DNA from: Megalobrama amblycephala
Taxonomy: Eukaryota > Chordata > Actinopteri > Cypriniformes > Xenocyprididae
DNA: 64,000 bases
Assembly: GCF_018812025.1 (NCBI RefSeq)
Contig: NC_063061.1
Location: forward strand, 36,386,366 to 36,450,365
Reading direction: 5' to 3'
Part shown: positions 49,190 through 62,200 of the stretch, piece after piece
How the letters are laid out: the number at the start of each line of letters is the position of its first letter
Position numbering within the stretch: position 1 is the stretch's first letter
Program-made: the position numbers and the translations under genes
The notes under the pieces: generated by a model
Database searches by the model: none
What the model saw: the letters and a program-made list of their open reading frames with translations, nothing else
What the model was told of the DNA's origin: nothing

Positions 49190-50032
49190 TACAGTTTGCC
49201 ATTTAATAAATTCTGCTTGGTACATTTAGTGCGTAAATTCATCCTCGGTAATACCTGACTGTAAAGTGTACAGTGTAAACTCTACGTTATAGATTCCTCT
49301 TGTACTATAATAGCTCGTGTGCTGTAAAGTTTACAGTGTAATAAATCCTTTTTGCCTCTTCAGTAGGCTAGATCCAAAACAAAAATATTCTCTACCAAAA
49401 ATAGTCAAATAGTGTGGGTTTATAATAATTCCATTTGATTAGATATCTTCTCTTACAAGTTGGATAGCGTGTTTGTGTCCTGAATACTTCGTAAATATCA
49501 ATGATCTCTAACTGTGGCGACAAACATTCCTATAACAACCAGCGGTACAGTGCCTAAAATATTAATAGTCATGATATAACAAATATCACAATAATATTCA
49601 TACTCTTTGCTTTTAGCGAATAACAGTGAGCGCTCGATACATACATCTGAATATTAAAAACTGCAGCGAGGGAGTGTAAAAAAACATGAAGCTGGGCCTT
49701 TCCTGTCTTTCTGTGAAAACGACCTACGGTCTCCGATCGCTGTGAGGACACGCCCCTACATTGAGCCAATCAGAGTGAAGGAAGTGTGGTCAGTATTGAA
49801 TTTCGCAGCTATTGCACAAGAAACTCACTTCTTGTTGATTTTGTATGTGTGTGTGTGTGTTTTTGGTATTATTCGTCCTCCGCGTATACGTGAGGCGCAC
49901 ATTTTGAGTTCCATTGATTTCCAGCTCTAACAGAGTCTTTTTGCTTCTTGTTCTCGACGTTCTGCACCCTGCTGAGGGCGATGGTGAGCATCTGGCCCTC
50001 TCGGTGCCCGCTGCTGGTGAAGCAGGAGTATC
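49190..50032 (-). other. ntng2: ntng2 3' UTR (candidate)
   Basis: Sequence after the ntng2 stop, reading leftward. The only poly(A)-like hexamer found at a sensible place is ATTAAA on the minus strand (TTTAAT, 49202-49207), giving a 3' UTR of roughly 0.85 kb. A short GT repeat (about 49845-49862) lies inside it. Confidence 0.4.
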
Positions 50033-50250
50033 TCAGGAGGCAGCGGAGCTCAGCAGGGTGGCGAGGAGCGGGCAGAGCAGAAGTGCCAGGCTCAGAGTGA
50101 GCGCGCTGGCATGGTTGCACTTTTTGCCTCCTTCGCAGCGCGACTGTTGGCACAAAACACCCTTAAAGTCAGGCGGACAGCTACAGCGCTGATTCTGAAC
50201 GCACGTCCCCCCGTTCTGGCACAAGAGTAACTCCTCGTCACACACGTTCG
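50033..50250 (-). CDS. ntng2: ntng2 last exon: EGF and GPI-anchor signal
   Basis: Codes for (P)[16 protein letters not shown], an EGF-like module ending CQQSRC, then a short hydrophilic spacer and a C-terminal hydrophobic stretch ([18 protein letters not shown]) ending in SSAAS and TGA. This layout is the expected GPI-anchor attachment signal of netrin-G proteins. Acceptor TCCACAG| at 50251-50252. Confidence 0.93.
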
Positions 50251-53200
50251 CTGTGGAGAACACAGGGAAAAGGTTAATGTACAATTTTGCCAATCTTTGC
50301 TTTAAAAATATTAACATAATTACGCAAATATACACTGTAAAAACAGTAATACTGTAAAATATTATTACAATCGAAAATATTCATTCAGAATGATTTCTGA
50401 AGGATCATGTGACACTGAAGACTGGAGGAATGAGGCTGAAAATTCAGCTTTGATCACAAGAATAAATTACATTTTAATTTATATTCACATAGAAATTGTA
50501 ATAATATTTCACAATTGTTTTTACTGTATTTTTGATCAAATAAATGCAGCCTTTGCTTTCTCTAACTCTCTCACACACACACACACACAGCCATGATCAT
50601 TTGCTTGGTGGCTTGTATCTGTGTCATATTCAACATGGGCGTCTGGTGTCATTAAAAAGCCACAGCGGGTCACAGGAGTCTGGGTACTAATGAGACCAGG
50701 TGCTACACACCTGACCCCAAACTGTCTCTGCAGTGAACAATGAGTGTGTGTGTGTGTAAGGGAGAAAGAAAGGACAGAAAATGATAAAGAGGAGCATGAC
50801 TATTGCTATGTTCAGAATAGCCTAATGCCATATATTCTACTACTACAATACGACCAGAGCATACTACACTGTTTCCCAGAATGCAACACAATTAATTTGT
50901 CACACTGGAATTGAAAGGTTAAGTTGAGGGTGAGTAATATCAGTTGTAGTTTTTATCTCTAGACTCATTTTGCATGAAATAAAAAAAAAAAACTTAAAAA
51001 AAGATGACTTGGAATTAAACATGCACGTGATCAGGACATGTGACAACAATGTAGAATATAGAGCACAATAGTTGGATTCTGGAAGTAAAAATCCTATTCA
51101 TTTTCTCCACAGGGGAATTGATTCTGAATGATACCTTATACACTTTTAAAGACAAACATACTGTGAGCTTTTTTTAAATAATCATGTTTAGTTTAACAGT
51201 GGAATTCCGGGTGAAAAACTACATTACCCATGATTCTACAAAAAAAAATCTCCACCAATCAGACAATCAAAACAAGCAAATTGCATAAAAAGAAGCACAC
51301 GGCTACTCCCATGAAGCACTGCAAGGTATATATATATATATATATATATATAATGTGAGATGATATCATTAGTTTAAGTTTTTATTTTTAATTTATGTAA
51401 TTCACAATGCTTCATGTATATTTCAAATACTTTTTAATAATTGTAATGATATGATTCACCTCGTAGCTGGTTGGTTTGGTTCATGGCTTAAAACTCCCTA
51501 ATGAAGACTTTTTAAAAAATCCTATGGGAAAAATGATTGGGAAAAATACTTCCGGATGCAAGGCCGCTGAAAAAGTGGGAGGCCACTAATGATAGAGTGC
51601 ATTTATACTACTTGAAGTCATTACATGATGCATTCTGTTTCACGCAGTTTTTAAAGAAATAGTACGCAGTGTATAGTGTATACGGCACAAGTATGCATTC
51701 TGAACATATCCTATAAAAAAGACTGTATATGTGAAGGGTTAAAATTTTTTGCAATGCTGAAACGGTCACACTAAATAAAATTTGGTGTAGAATTAATTTC
51801 CACTCAGAAATTGATAGTAAATTTTACTATTAATTACAAAGAAAACAGCAAGAAATGCATTGAAATCAACATGAAATGTTTAAGTAGAAAACCTGAAATA
51901 GTATTTTCTTGTAAATCATACTCTAATAGCCTTTGTTTTATTTACAAATAAGTTTTTGGAGTGCATGATATTTTATAAATGTAATACAAAAAACTTATAC
52001 CATTAACCAAACGGCTCATCCAGTGCATTTACTAGAACCAATAAATACTGGCTGTGTGCAGATCCACTTAACCCTAGAACAAAACAAATCTATTTCAAGA
52101 AAATGACTAATCCAGCTCCGGAAGTGTGTCCCTAATGGATTCTCCCCTGTTCTCTCTCCTCGCAGAGCTGGCGGTTCTGGCCGTGGGCCTGTTTCATCTT
52201 AAAGATGGATCACAGGGAAAACGCTGTGCGCAGGGGTTCTAAAATCACCATGGGAATCCAGGTACAAATGTGATCATTACCCCACAAACCAGTTTCCAAT
52301 GAACAAGGGCTGCTTAGAATGTGCAGATAGCAGGAATACAAGCCAAAGCCATTATACACCAGTAATATGCTGTTTTGATGTCTGGTGATGTCTAATGCAT
52401 TGTGACTCAGCCTGCTGTCAAATGAAATGAATCCCGCCCTCTTCATTATGAGACCACACCCCTTTTTTGTGCAACACAACTTGGTACCAATTCCAATGTT
52501 TGAATCATAAGCCATACAACTTTTTTGTCACTACACTCTTAAAAATACACTTTATAATAACACTTTATTTCGATGGTCCTCTCTAGACATTCTACTAATC
52601 ATGAGTAACTTTGCAACTACATGTAAACTACCAGTCAGAGTATTAGTAGACTGTCTGCTTAATATCTGCTAACACTTTATTTTAACCGCTTTTTCATGTC
52701 AGGGACTTTGGAGTGGTACTCGGTGTGTTTCGACCGCAGGGACCAGGGTCTAAATAAAGTTCCAGGTAAATTTTCCCCCTCAGAAAGTCCCTGCTCATGA
52801 GGTAGTACTTTTTCAAAGTTCAGGGGTAGGATTGCATACAGTAAGAGTTGTTTGCTATTCAAATCAACAATGGAGTTTACAAACGAAACTCCATTGTTGG
52901 GGCCTTAAAGCCTGAGGTTCAGGCTTTAAGGCCCCGATATACTTCAAACGAAATCAAAGAACGAACTGATGTGACGTAATTTCGAACAAAATCAGGCCGA
53001 AACAAAGTTTGTTTGGAGTTTGTTTTGGAAGTTCGAAACAGCTTGCCAAAATGAACTCTCAGGAAAAGTTCGCTTCGGCTGGTAAACACCTTCGGACTAC
53101 CATTGGTCCGTGGCCATTTCATAAGGTAGGTGTGCGCTGAGGCTCCGCCTTCTTTCACTCGGAAAATCTTTTCCAGTTCATTTCTCATCTCGAGTCTGTA

Positions 53201-56200
53201 GAAGTCAGACATCCGAGAGTGAAAACATAAACACTAGAGAGCTGCTTTACAGTAGAAAACGAAGTTGTACTTCTGATGAAGTGAGAGACTTTGACGGTTT
53301 TGCATGTTTAATACAGTAAAGCTACTTGATTTTCAGCAATCTATTTTATAAAGTGTTATAATATTATAAACGCGACGTGACTTTACTAGAGTGCCGAATT
53401 ACAGAGCTCATACAAACAAACATATCCACGTTGCCATCAGATGCCTTTCTTATGCTTTATTAAAAAATCCTTGCTAGTTTCTCAAATTTGTTGTGTTTAT
53501 TTTGTTACTGAGAGGAAAGCGCGCAACATTTTTACATATTCCTCTAACCGTGGGGCTCAGCAGTGTGGGCGGCATCAGATGTTCGACTACAGTATATCGC
53601 TGCTCACGTATTTCGAACTTTGTTTTACCCCTAAACGAAGAATGAAAAAGAACTTCGCTTGAAGTATATCAGGGCCTTTATTAAGCTCATATGCAGAGGA
53701 TGAAATCCAGCGGGAACTGGAAAGTCACACGCAGTCCTACGTCACCGGACTCAACTTCATGGTACTTTAGACCGCGATGGAAATGCAGACATCAACAGGT
53801 CTTGGGGGAAAAAAACGTTCCAAGGACAAATTGTTCCAGATAATTTGCGGCTTCTGATGCTCCCTAACAGACATTCTACTGACTATAAATAACTTTGCAA
53901 GAACATAGTTGTAGTTGCAAAGTTACCACAAAGAATCTTTAACATCCATGGAACCTTTCTATTACACAAAAATGGCTCTTTATATTGGGGAAAAAAATGT
54001 GTTTCACACTAAGTTCTTTGGGGAGCAAAATGGTTCTTCTATGGCATTGCTGAGAAAACCCTCTACAAGAACCCTGAAGGTGTCCTGTGGTATCTGGCAC
54101 CAAGACATTAGCAGTGCATCCTTCAAGTCCTGCAGGTTGTTAGGTGGAGCCACCATGGATTGAACATGTTGGTCCTGCACATCCCACATATGCTCAACTG
54201 GATTGAGATCTGGGGAATTTGGAGGCCAGGGCGACACCTTGAGCTCTTCATCATGCTCCTAAATCCATTCCTGAACAATGTGTGCAGTGTGGCAAGATGC
54301 GAAAGAATGAAAGAGGACACTTGGTCCTGGTCTGCAACAATTTTCAGGTAGGTGGCATGTGTCAAATTTATGTCCATATGAATGGCCGGACCCAGGGTTT
54401 CCCAGTATACCATTGCCCAGAGCATCACACTCCCTCCACCGGCTTGTTGTCATCCCATAGTGTTTCCTTGTGCCATCAGTTCCCCAGGTAAACAGCGCAC
54501 ATGTACACGGCCATCCACGGAGTCCATCAGACCAGGTGAACTTCTTCCACTGCTCCAAGGTCCAGTTCTGACACTCACGTACCCACTGTAGGCGCTTTCA
54601 ATGGTGGACTGGGTTCATCATAGACACTCTAATTGTTCTGCAGCCCCATACGCAGCAGAGTGTGGTGCACTGTGTGTCGAGACACTTTTCTCCTATAACC
54701 ATCATTAAAATTTTGTGTGACTTGCGCCACAGTAGTCATTCTTTTGGCTCGGGATAGCCTTCATTGCCCTCGTGCATCGATGAGCCTTGGGCGCCCAACA
54801 CCCTGTCGCCTATTTTTGGTTTGTCCCTCCTTAGACCACTGTTGATTAATTCTCACCACTGCTGACCGGGAGCAACGTTTCAGAGATACTCTGACCCAGT
54901 CGCCTTGCCATAACAATTTGGTCCTTGTCAAAGCTGCTCAGATCTTTATTCCAGCCCATTTCTGCAGCATCCAACATGCTGATTACAAGAACTGCTTGTT
55001 TGCTTTGGTTCACCCAAAAATGAAATTTCTGTCATTAATTACTCACCCTCATGTCGTTCCACACCCGTAAGACCTTCATTCATCTTCAGAACACAAATTA
55101 AGATATTTTTTATAAAATCCGATGGCTCAGTGAGGCCTCCATTGACAGCAAGATCATTTCCCTTTTCAGTGCCCGGAAAGCTACTAAAGACAGTTGGAAG
55201 TTTGATACACGCTCCAAACCACTGATTCGAAACAAAAGATTCGTAAAGCTTCGAAGCCTCATGAAGCAGTGTTTTGAAATCGCCCATCACTAGATATTGT
55301 GGAATAAAGTCACTACTTTGTTTTGTTTTTTTGGCGCACAAAAAGTATTCCCGTCGCTTTATAATATTAAGGTTGAACTACTGTAATCACATGAACTGAT
55401 TTAAATATGTCTTCAGTAGCTTTCTGAGCATCTGGAAGTGTTAATTATCTTGCTGGCAATGGAGGCCTCATTGATCCATTGGATTTTATCAAAAATATCT
55501 TAATTTGTGTTCTGAAGATGAACGAAGGTCTTAGGGGTGTGAAACGACATGAGGGTGAGTGATTAATGACAGAATTTTCATTTTGGGTGAACTAACCCTT
55601 TAATATGTGGCCTTGTTAGGGAAATGATCAACGATATTCGCTTCACATGTGATTGGTCATAATGTTTTGGCTCATCAGTGAATACTAGTAGCTTGACTGG
55701 TTAACCCCTGCTGGTAGTTGGCGTTAACTACACCATTAAAGCATCTCATTTCTCAGCCATTCAGAAGTTGAATTAACTCTGCTTTAACTCCACTGTGTGA
55801 AGACGAATGACTGCAAGCTAGAGCTAGTAATTACTTACCCTGTTACTTTTATTTCTGATGGCTTCAGGAAACTAAAGACTTGTAAAGGTCTGTGCCAATT
55901 AATATCTGATTTAAACCTGAAATCGGCTGAGGAGCATGGAAAGGCGACTGCACACTTTGACATTGATTTGTTAATTAGATGGGAGGGTTGAATGAAGTCT
56001 GATTGGGAAGGTACTTACGGAAACAGCCCTGTTTCCAATAGTAACCGGGGAGACATTCATCACATTTGACTCCGGTTGTGCCCTCTTTACACTGACAGAA
56101 GCCGGTACCGTTACAGCGGTCGTGCAGCGAACCCATCGTATTACAGTTACACTCTGAAAAGAAAGAGAGAGAATTAGTCACAGGAAAAGGATTGAACTTG

Positions 56201-59200
56201 TACAGCTTATTTCTGAACATTTAAGTGTTGAGTGTCAAAATGGCTTGATAGTTTTTCTAGTTGATTGGCAGTTTTAATTCAGTTCACCACCCAAGTTTGT
56301 TTGTTCTGCATAAATATTTTCATGCATATGACATGAAATTATCTTGCATGCATTTTGTGGTTATTATATTCATTCATAAGAATCTAATCTTTGTGCATAC
56401 TTAAGCTTTGTTTGTTTTTTTGTAGTTAGAAATAAGAATAAGCATGTAATTGTTTTTTGAGCAATAATATGTCAATAAGATTGAATTTGTTGGTTATTTT
56501 AATACACGTGATTGACGCATAATGTCAAAATTACCAGTAAGAAATTTCTTATAACAATTAATACCAATTTGCTTCTGAGTTTTGTTGATGGTACAGTTTA
56601 GGTTGTATGCATTTTGTGAACATTTAACAGTGACAAAGTATGCAAGAAATCACTCGTTTAGCTGGTTTATGAGGAGACAGACTTGATCAAACTGCATTTC
56701 CCATCATTCTCTTTGGTTATCTCCAATAACTGGCGCTGTAGGGTAGAGTGCTGTAGGGATGCTGTATTTTTGAACACAAGCTCAAGATATGTTCATGTTG
56801 ATACATAAAATACATCAACTTTTTCTTGTCTTGAAAAAGGCGGTTGTTGTCAAGTGTCTAAATGGGACGTTAGAGGTTGTCGGATATTAAACATCATCAC
56901 GTAAACTCATCTGCTGACTATAATATGCTTTCACAGCCTTGTTGTGTTTATAATCGCACTCTTGCAAACTCAAACTTTCAGGGAAAATGTTTTTTAAATA
57001 AAAACTGAAAGAGTTGCTTTAATATTTTTAGAAACTCTCCTCTGATATATTTATACACATCAGTTTATTGCATTGGGCTGCAGCCAACTGTATTAGAACA
57101 AATTGCTGCACTTCTGTGAGAAATCCTGAAAATAGACTCTATAGACTATTGTGAGCTCAGGATGAGGTAAATGTTCTCCTCATGGAGATCCTGGTGTTGA
57201 CCCTGTGCCATGTTGGCACCTGGCACATGCCTGATGAGGGCAAGCTTATTTGTGCTGACTTCACAGCACGCTTTCATTTACCCCGCGCCCTGCCTCCTCG
57301 TGCGGCAGATGGACTCCCTTCTACATCCTGGTACTCTCAGCGTCGGGTTGGAAGCAGCCGCTGATTTAAGAGCTGCGACATCCGGGTTTATTTCTGGAAG
57401 TTTATTTGAGGACCGCTGGGAATCTCTAATATGATGCTCCCAGGAAGATAATGTTGCAGTTTAACTTTGTTGACTGTGGGTTTATCTTTCTTTCTTCCCT
57501 CATTCAATTGTCTTTTTATTAATTTCTCCTGATAATATCATAGTATTTTCTCCAACAATATAATTTTGGTTTCAATTATGAGGATTTCCTGGCTCTGTTT
57601 GCTGGAAGATTTTTTGATGCAAATTCCTGACTGTTGGATTTCCCTGATGCACACTTAAGTGAAGTCCACACTGCTGGGACTCTTAAAAGATTTACTCCTA
57701 GGTCCTGTTTCCACCTGATATTAAGATGCGTTTTGGTCGATCGGATCCCAAGTAGACGATGGAGACATTCCCCTTTACACCTGGTGTTTTAATCCGTCTC
57801 TTTTGTCCACTTTCAACCTCTTCTTTCCTTATTTCTTGGAGGAGAGCGTCTATGGGAGTGTAAATGTATGTTTTTTTCAGATCGTTCAATCTAATGGACG
57901 AAATAAGCTTGCGCAATTTACATATGAACATGACCAGAGATGACTGAAAAGCTTTCGTTTCTGCTCTGACAGTCGTAAGACCAAGCCGAATGCTGTGAGT
58001 GTGTGTTATATATTAGGAATGGTGAGAGAAAATTGTGTTTGGTATGCTTTTGTCGTCAAACCAAACTTGAGTCTTCAGCTGACAAAGTTTAAATCCGCAA
58101 TCTACCAATAGGAGCGCAAATTAGCGTCTGGTTAAGACATGCTTCTTTGGGTGGTAAATAATGCTGCAAATGCTAGTAAATTGACTAGCGCAAACCTTGG
58201 TAAATCACCTTGCATGATTAATTTAAATAATCTCCTCTTATAAATTTTGCATCTGAAAGGGAAACTCCTTCGAATGCATATGCAATAAGGTCGGCCACAA
58301 AAATAACCCTGTCTACGCCTTTTCAGTGCAAATTTTTCACTGCGTGCCTTTAGTATATCCTGGGTTAGCACTGGCGCAAGCTTTTAGTAAATCTGGCCCT
58401 AAAACTTAGTCAAACACCAAAGACTGCCCTCCTCAGTTTTACAGCCTTAGCAGAGTCATAAATATTGTAATTTTGTGCATTGCAAATGGAAATATTGTAA
58501 TTTCTTCCATTTTTGCTGACTCCGCAGTAGATGACAATGACTGCTGCATTGCAAATACAGTAGTGAACATTTGAAGTGGATCAAAAAAGTTAATCAAAGT
58601 TGTCCTAAGAAGAAGGACAACTTTGATGAAAGGATTTGATCCTCTTCAAATGTTGACTACTGTATATTAAGGTGATGTTTATAGCTTATAGCAGGGCCTA
58701 ATGAAATCAGTTAAATTTTTCCCAAATTCTGTTTTAATTTTTCTAGACTTCTTCTTCTTCTTTTTTTTTAATGTTTTTTTTTAAATGGTTAAATAAAATT
58801 TTAGTAATCAAAAAGCATGTCTAATTCATTGAAATCATGCTCTTTTTGCACTTTAATATTAACAGACACTAGTCCACGTCGCGATTTGATAATTGTACAG
58901 TCCCACTTTATTTATTCATCCAAAATGTGCTGAATTCCATGACATTCCGCCTTATAATTCCATTTTTATGATTGGATGCCGTGATTCCGTCTACATTTTC
59001 AGCATTGTGAAAATCACAGGACCCTATTATAGTCAGCTAATGTAAATCTAATTAATTGCACTTTCTGGGTTGCTTAATTCAAATTCATCAATTATTGGTG
59101 AGATGTCAAGTATAAATCATATAGTTTATATAAAAGTTATATAAGTGTATTCAATTATGCTCGTCTCAGGTTTTGTCAGGTTGTCCATTGTGTGTGTTTT

Positions 59201-62200
59201 GGTTTGAGGATTTGTGTATTTGAGACAAAAATATAGTGCATTCAAAATATACATTTTATCATTTCATGCATTTTCTGGGAATCGAACCCATGACCTTGGT
59301 GTTGCCAGCGCCATGCTCTACTGTTTGAGCCAGTGACATCATCTAATCATCTATTTTGCCTTGGGCAAAATGCATGCATAGTATTCAAGATATAAAAAAC
59401 CATGCACTGTTACTCACCGATACACACATTCTCATCGTCGGGCTCCGCAGAGGTGTTTTTGAAGAAGCCCATGCGGCAGTGCTCGCAGTTCTGACCACGC
59501 GTGTTGTGTTTGCAGCTCACGCACGTGACTATGTTCAGGAAGTCGATGTAACTGCAGCGATTCGAGTGTCCGTTACATTCACAATCTGAGAGCGAGAGAG
59601 AAAAAAAAGGCAAAATCAGCGGTTAAAAGAGAGAGAAGAGTAAAGAAAGATGTTCCTGCTTTTTAAGATAATGATAGATCACAGATAATACACTGTAAAA
59701 AGTGTATTAAGTGATTTTTCAAAGTTGTAAAAAAAAAAAACCGTACTGGAGTAGGCTACGTTTTCCAAGAAAACACTATTTTTATTACTATTACTAAATC
59801 ACCTCTGCTCAGAGTGCATATGGTCCCTCTCTAAATAGTGTTAAAGTAACACTGAAGCAGAGTTAGTTAATGAGATAATTAAGCGATTAAGTGATGATTG
59901 AACGTTAGTGATGAACACCTGCTGTTAACAAGCAGAATCAATGAAGAAAAGAGAAACAAGAACTACAACTGACTTCAGCCACAGTCTTAGATGAAATCAC
60001 CTGAAGATAAAAGACATTATATCTTTCAAGATCTCAGCAGAGGATTATCTTTTCTTCAGTTATTCTGCTTGTTAACAGCAGATGTTCATCACCTAATGCT
60101 CATTCATCGCTTAATTATCTCATTAACGTTAACTCTGCTTCAGTGTTATTTTAACACTATTTAGAGAGGGCCCACTCTCTGGTGATTTTGCTGTGAACTT
60201 CACAATTTCACATTTAATTAAATGTGTTACCTGTCATTTTCTTTGTCATTTTACTAGCAATTTATTGTAGAAAACTGTTTCTACACATTTTTTTTTTCAG
60301 TATGTGATGGAATGGGATGCAGAATGTCATCAAAGTCCCTTTAAGACAAGTCATTTCATTCAAACTCATCTTTGAAATGCCTCTTGGGCATGCAAATGCT
60401 GCTCCTATCTCTTTGAATGGGGAAACACCAAATTTTCCAAAACTGTTTGCCAAGCTTACGATTAAATAAAATATTTAAAATTACCAATGACATCTGACAA
60501 CAACTGTCTCATAAATTTAGCTTCTAAATGCTCAAACCATAAAAAACAAAAAAACAACAACGCATTTTTCAGGCTGGACCGAGCTAATGCACATGCGCAG
60601 TCCTAAGCGCGTCTCAGTATACTGACGGTTTCTATAGGAACCGGAGCTTGTAACAGTGTCATGAGAAATCGGGCCCCCCCCCCCAGGAATTGGGTCTCCT
60701 TTAGGAACCAGGTGGTAATGCCTGATCAAAAGTTGTTATCATGAGGTCTTGACTAATTATAACCTATTTCACTATTGTATGATGTTTATTACATGCACAA
60801 AAAATGTGCTTGAAATATAAAATGAATGCCTATGTATTGCATAATAAAACAAACTGGAAACCGATAATGGAAGCAAAAAACATACCTAAGCTAGCAGGCT
60901 AATCGGGTAACTAAATAAAAAACCTATAGCTTCAGTTATATGCTAGTATATGAACCATGTAATTTAAAAGACATTAATGGTCATTATAACTCATTTGATT
61001 TTTTCATTCACGTGATTTTGCAGGAACTATAATCAGGCGCTAAAAAGACTTCCCATTAAACCGATAGGATCACTGGTTTAATCCTGGGGGGACTCGATTT
61101 CTCACCAAACCGGCAGGTGCAGTGACGCAATGACTTTACCAATCTGCGATTGGCTCTTTTATTTAGAAGGCGGGACTTATTCCGCCATGTTGCGCGTTGA
61201 ACTTTCTCCCATTCATAAAAATACGAGTGTACCATCTTTCCGTATAAAAAGTCTTTGATGTTGTTCAAGTCCAAGGTGTTGAAATGTAAATGTGGGCGAT
61301 TATATGTTAATGAGCTCATGACATCATAAGATGATTCCAAAAATTATTTCAATTTTTTGCAGTTTAGTTTAAATAAATGTTCTGGGTGGACTAAGAACGT
61401 CTACAAACTGTATCAATAAAGAGCTATTGACTCTTTTTTTTTTTTTTTTGCGTCACTTTGTGTCTTTCCTGCTGCACCCACCCACAGTACTGACAGCTGA
61501 AATGAAGATTTGTGTGCGTGTGTGTGTTGCTGACAGGGCGATATCTCACACACTCTTACGGGAGTCTTGCCCACCCCTCATGCACATGAGTGTGGTGTTT
61601 GAGAGAGTGTGTGTGTGTGTGTGCTCTAGGGATGTTGGGAAATCTGATGACAGATGTTTTCTCTAAAACAGCTGTTTCTTCGTCTTCTGAAGCAGATCTT
61701 TTTCTCAAACTGCTGGGCTTTTCCCAGTTCCCATTCACACCTGTCCTGTATCTCTCTCTCAGGTCTGTTTCTTGCTGTCACTCACAGAGAATCAGTGTGT
61801 ACTGCGTTAATGAACCACGTTTAGTGTCGCCCATTTTTGGAACTTGAATCAGTGCCTTTCACTTGATTTGCATCAGAGTGTACTCTAAACACAAGCAACA
61901 CTTTGACCTCCATCTGACAGGTACGAGGTTCTAGGTAAAAAGAAAGTGCATAGTGGTGTACACTTTTATTCAGCAAGGATGCATCAAATTGATCACAAGT
62001 GACAGTAAAGACAATCATAATGTTACAAAAGATTCTATTTCAATTAAATGCTGTTCTTTTAAACTTTCTATTCATCAAAGAATCCTGAAAAAAATCTATC
62101 ACTGTTTCCAAAAGAATATAAAGCAGCACAACTGTTTTCAACACTGATAATAAATATATATTGAGCAGCAAATCAGCATATCAGAATGATTTCTGAAGGA

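Noticed and set aside
59280..59335. tRNA-like box A and box B on the minus strand (also at 26690-26780)
   Set aside because: Embedded in SINE bodies and unable to fold as complete cloverleafs; called SINEs, not tRNA genes.
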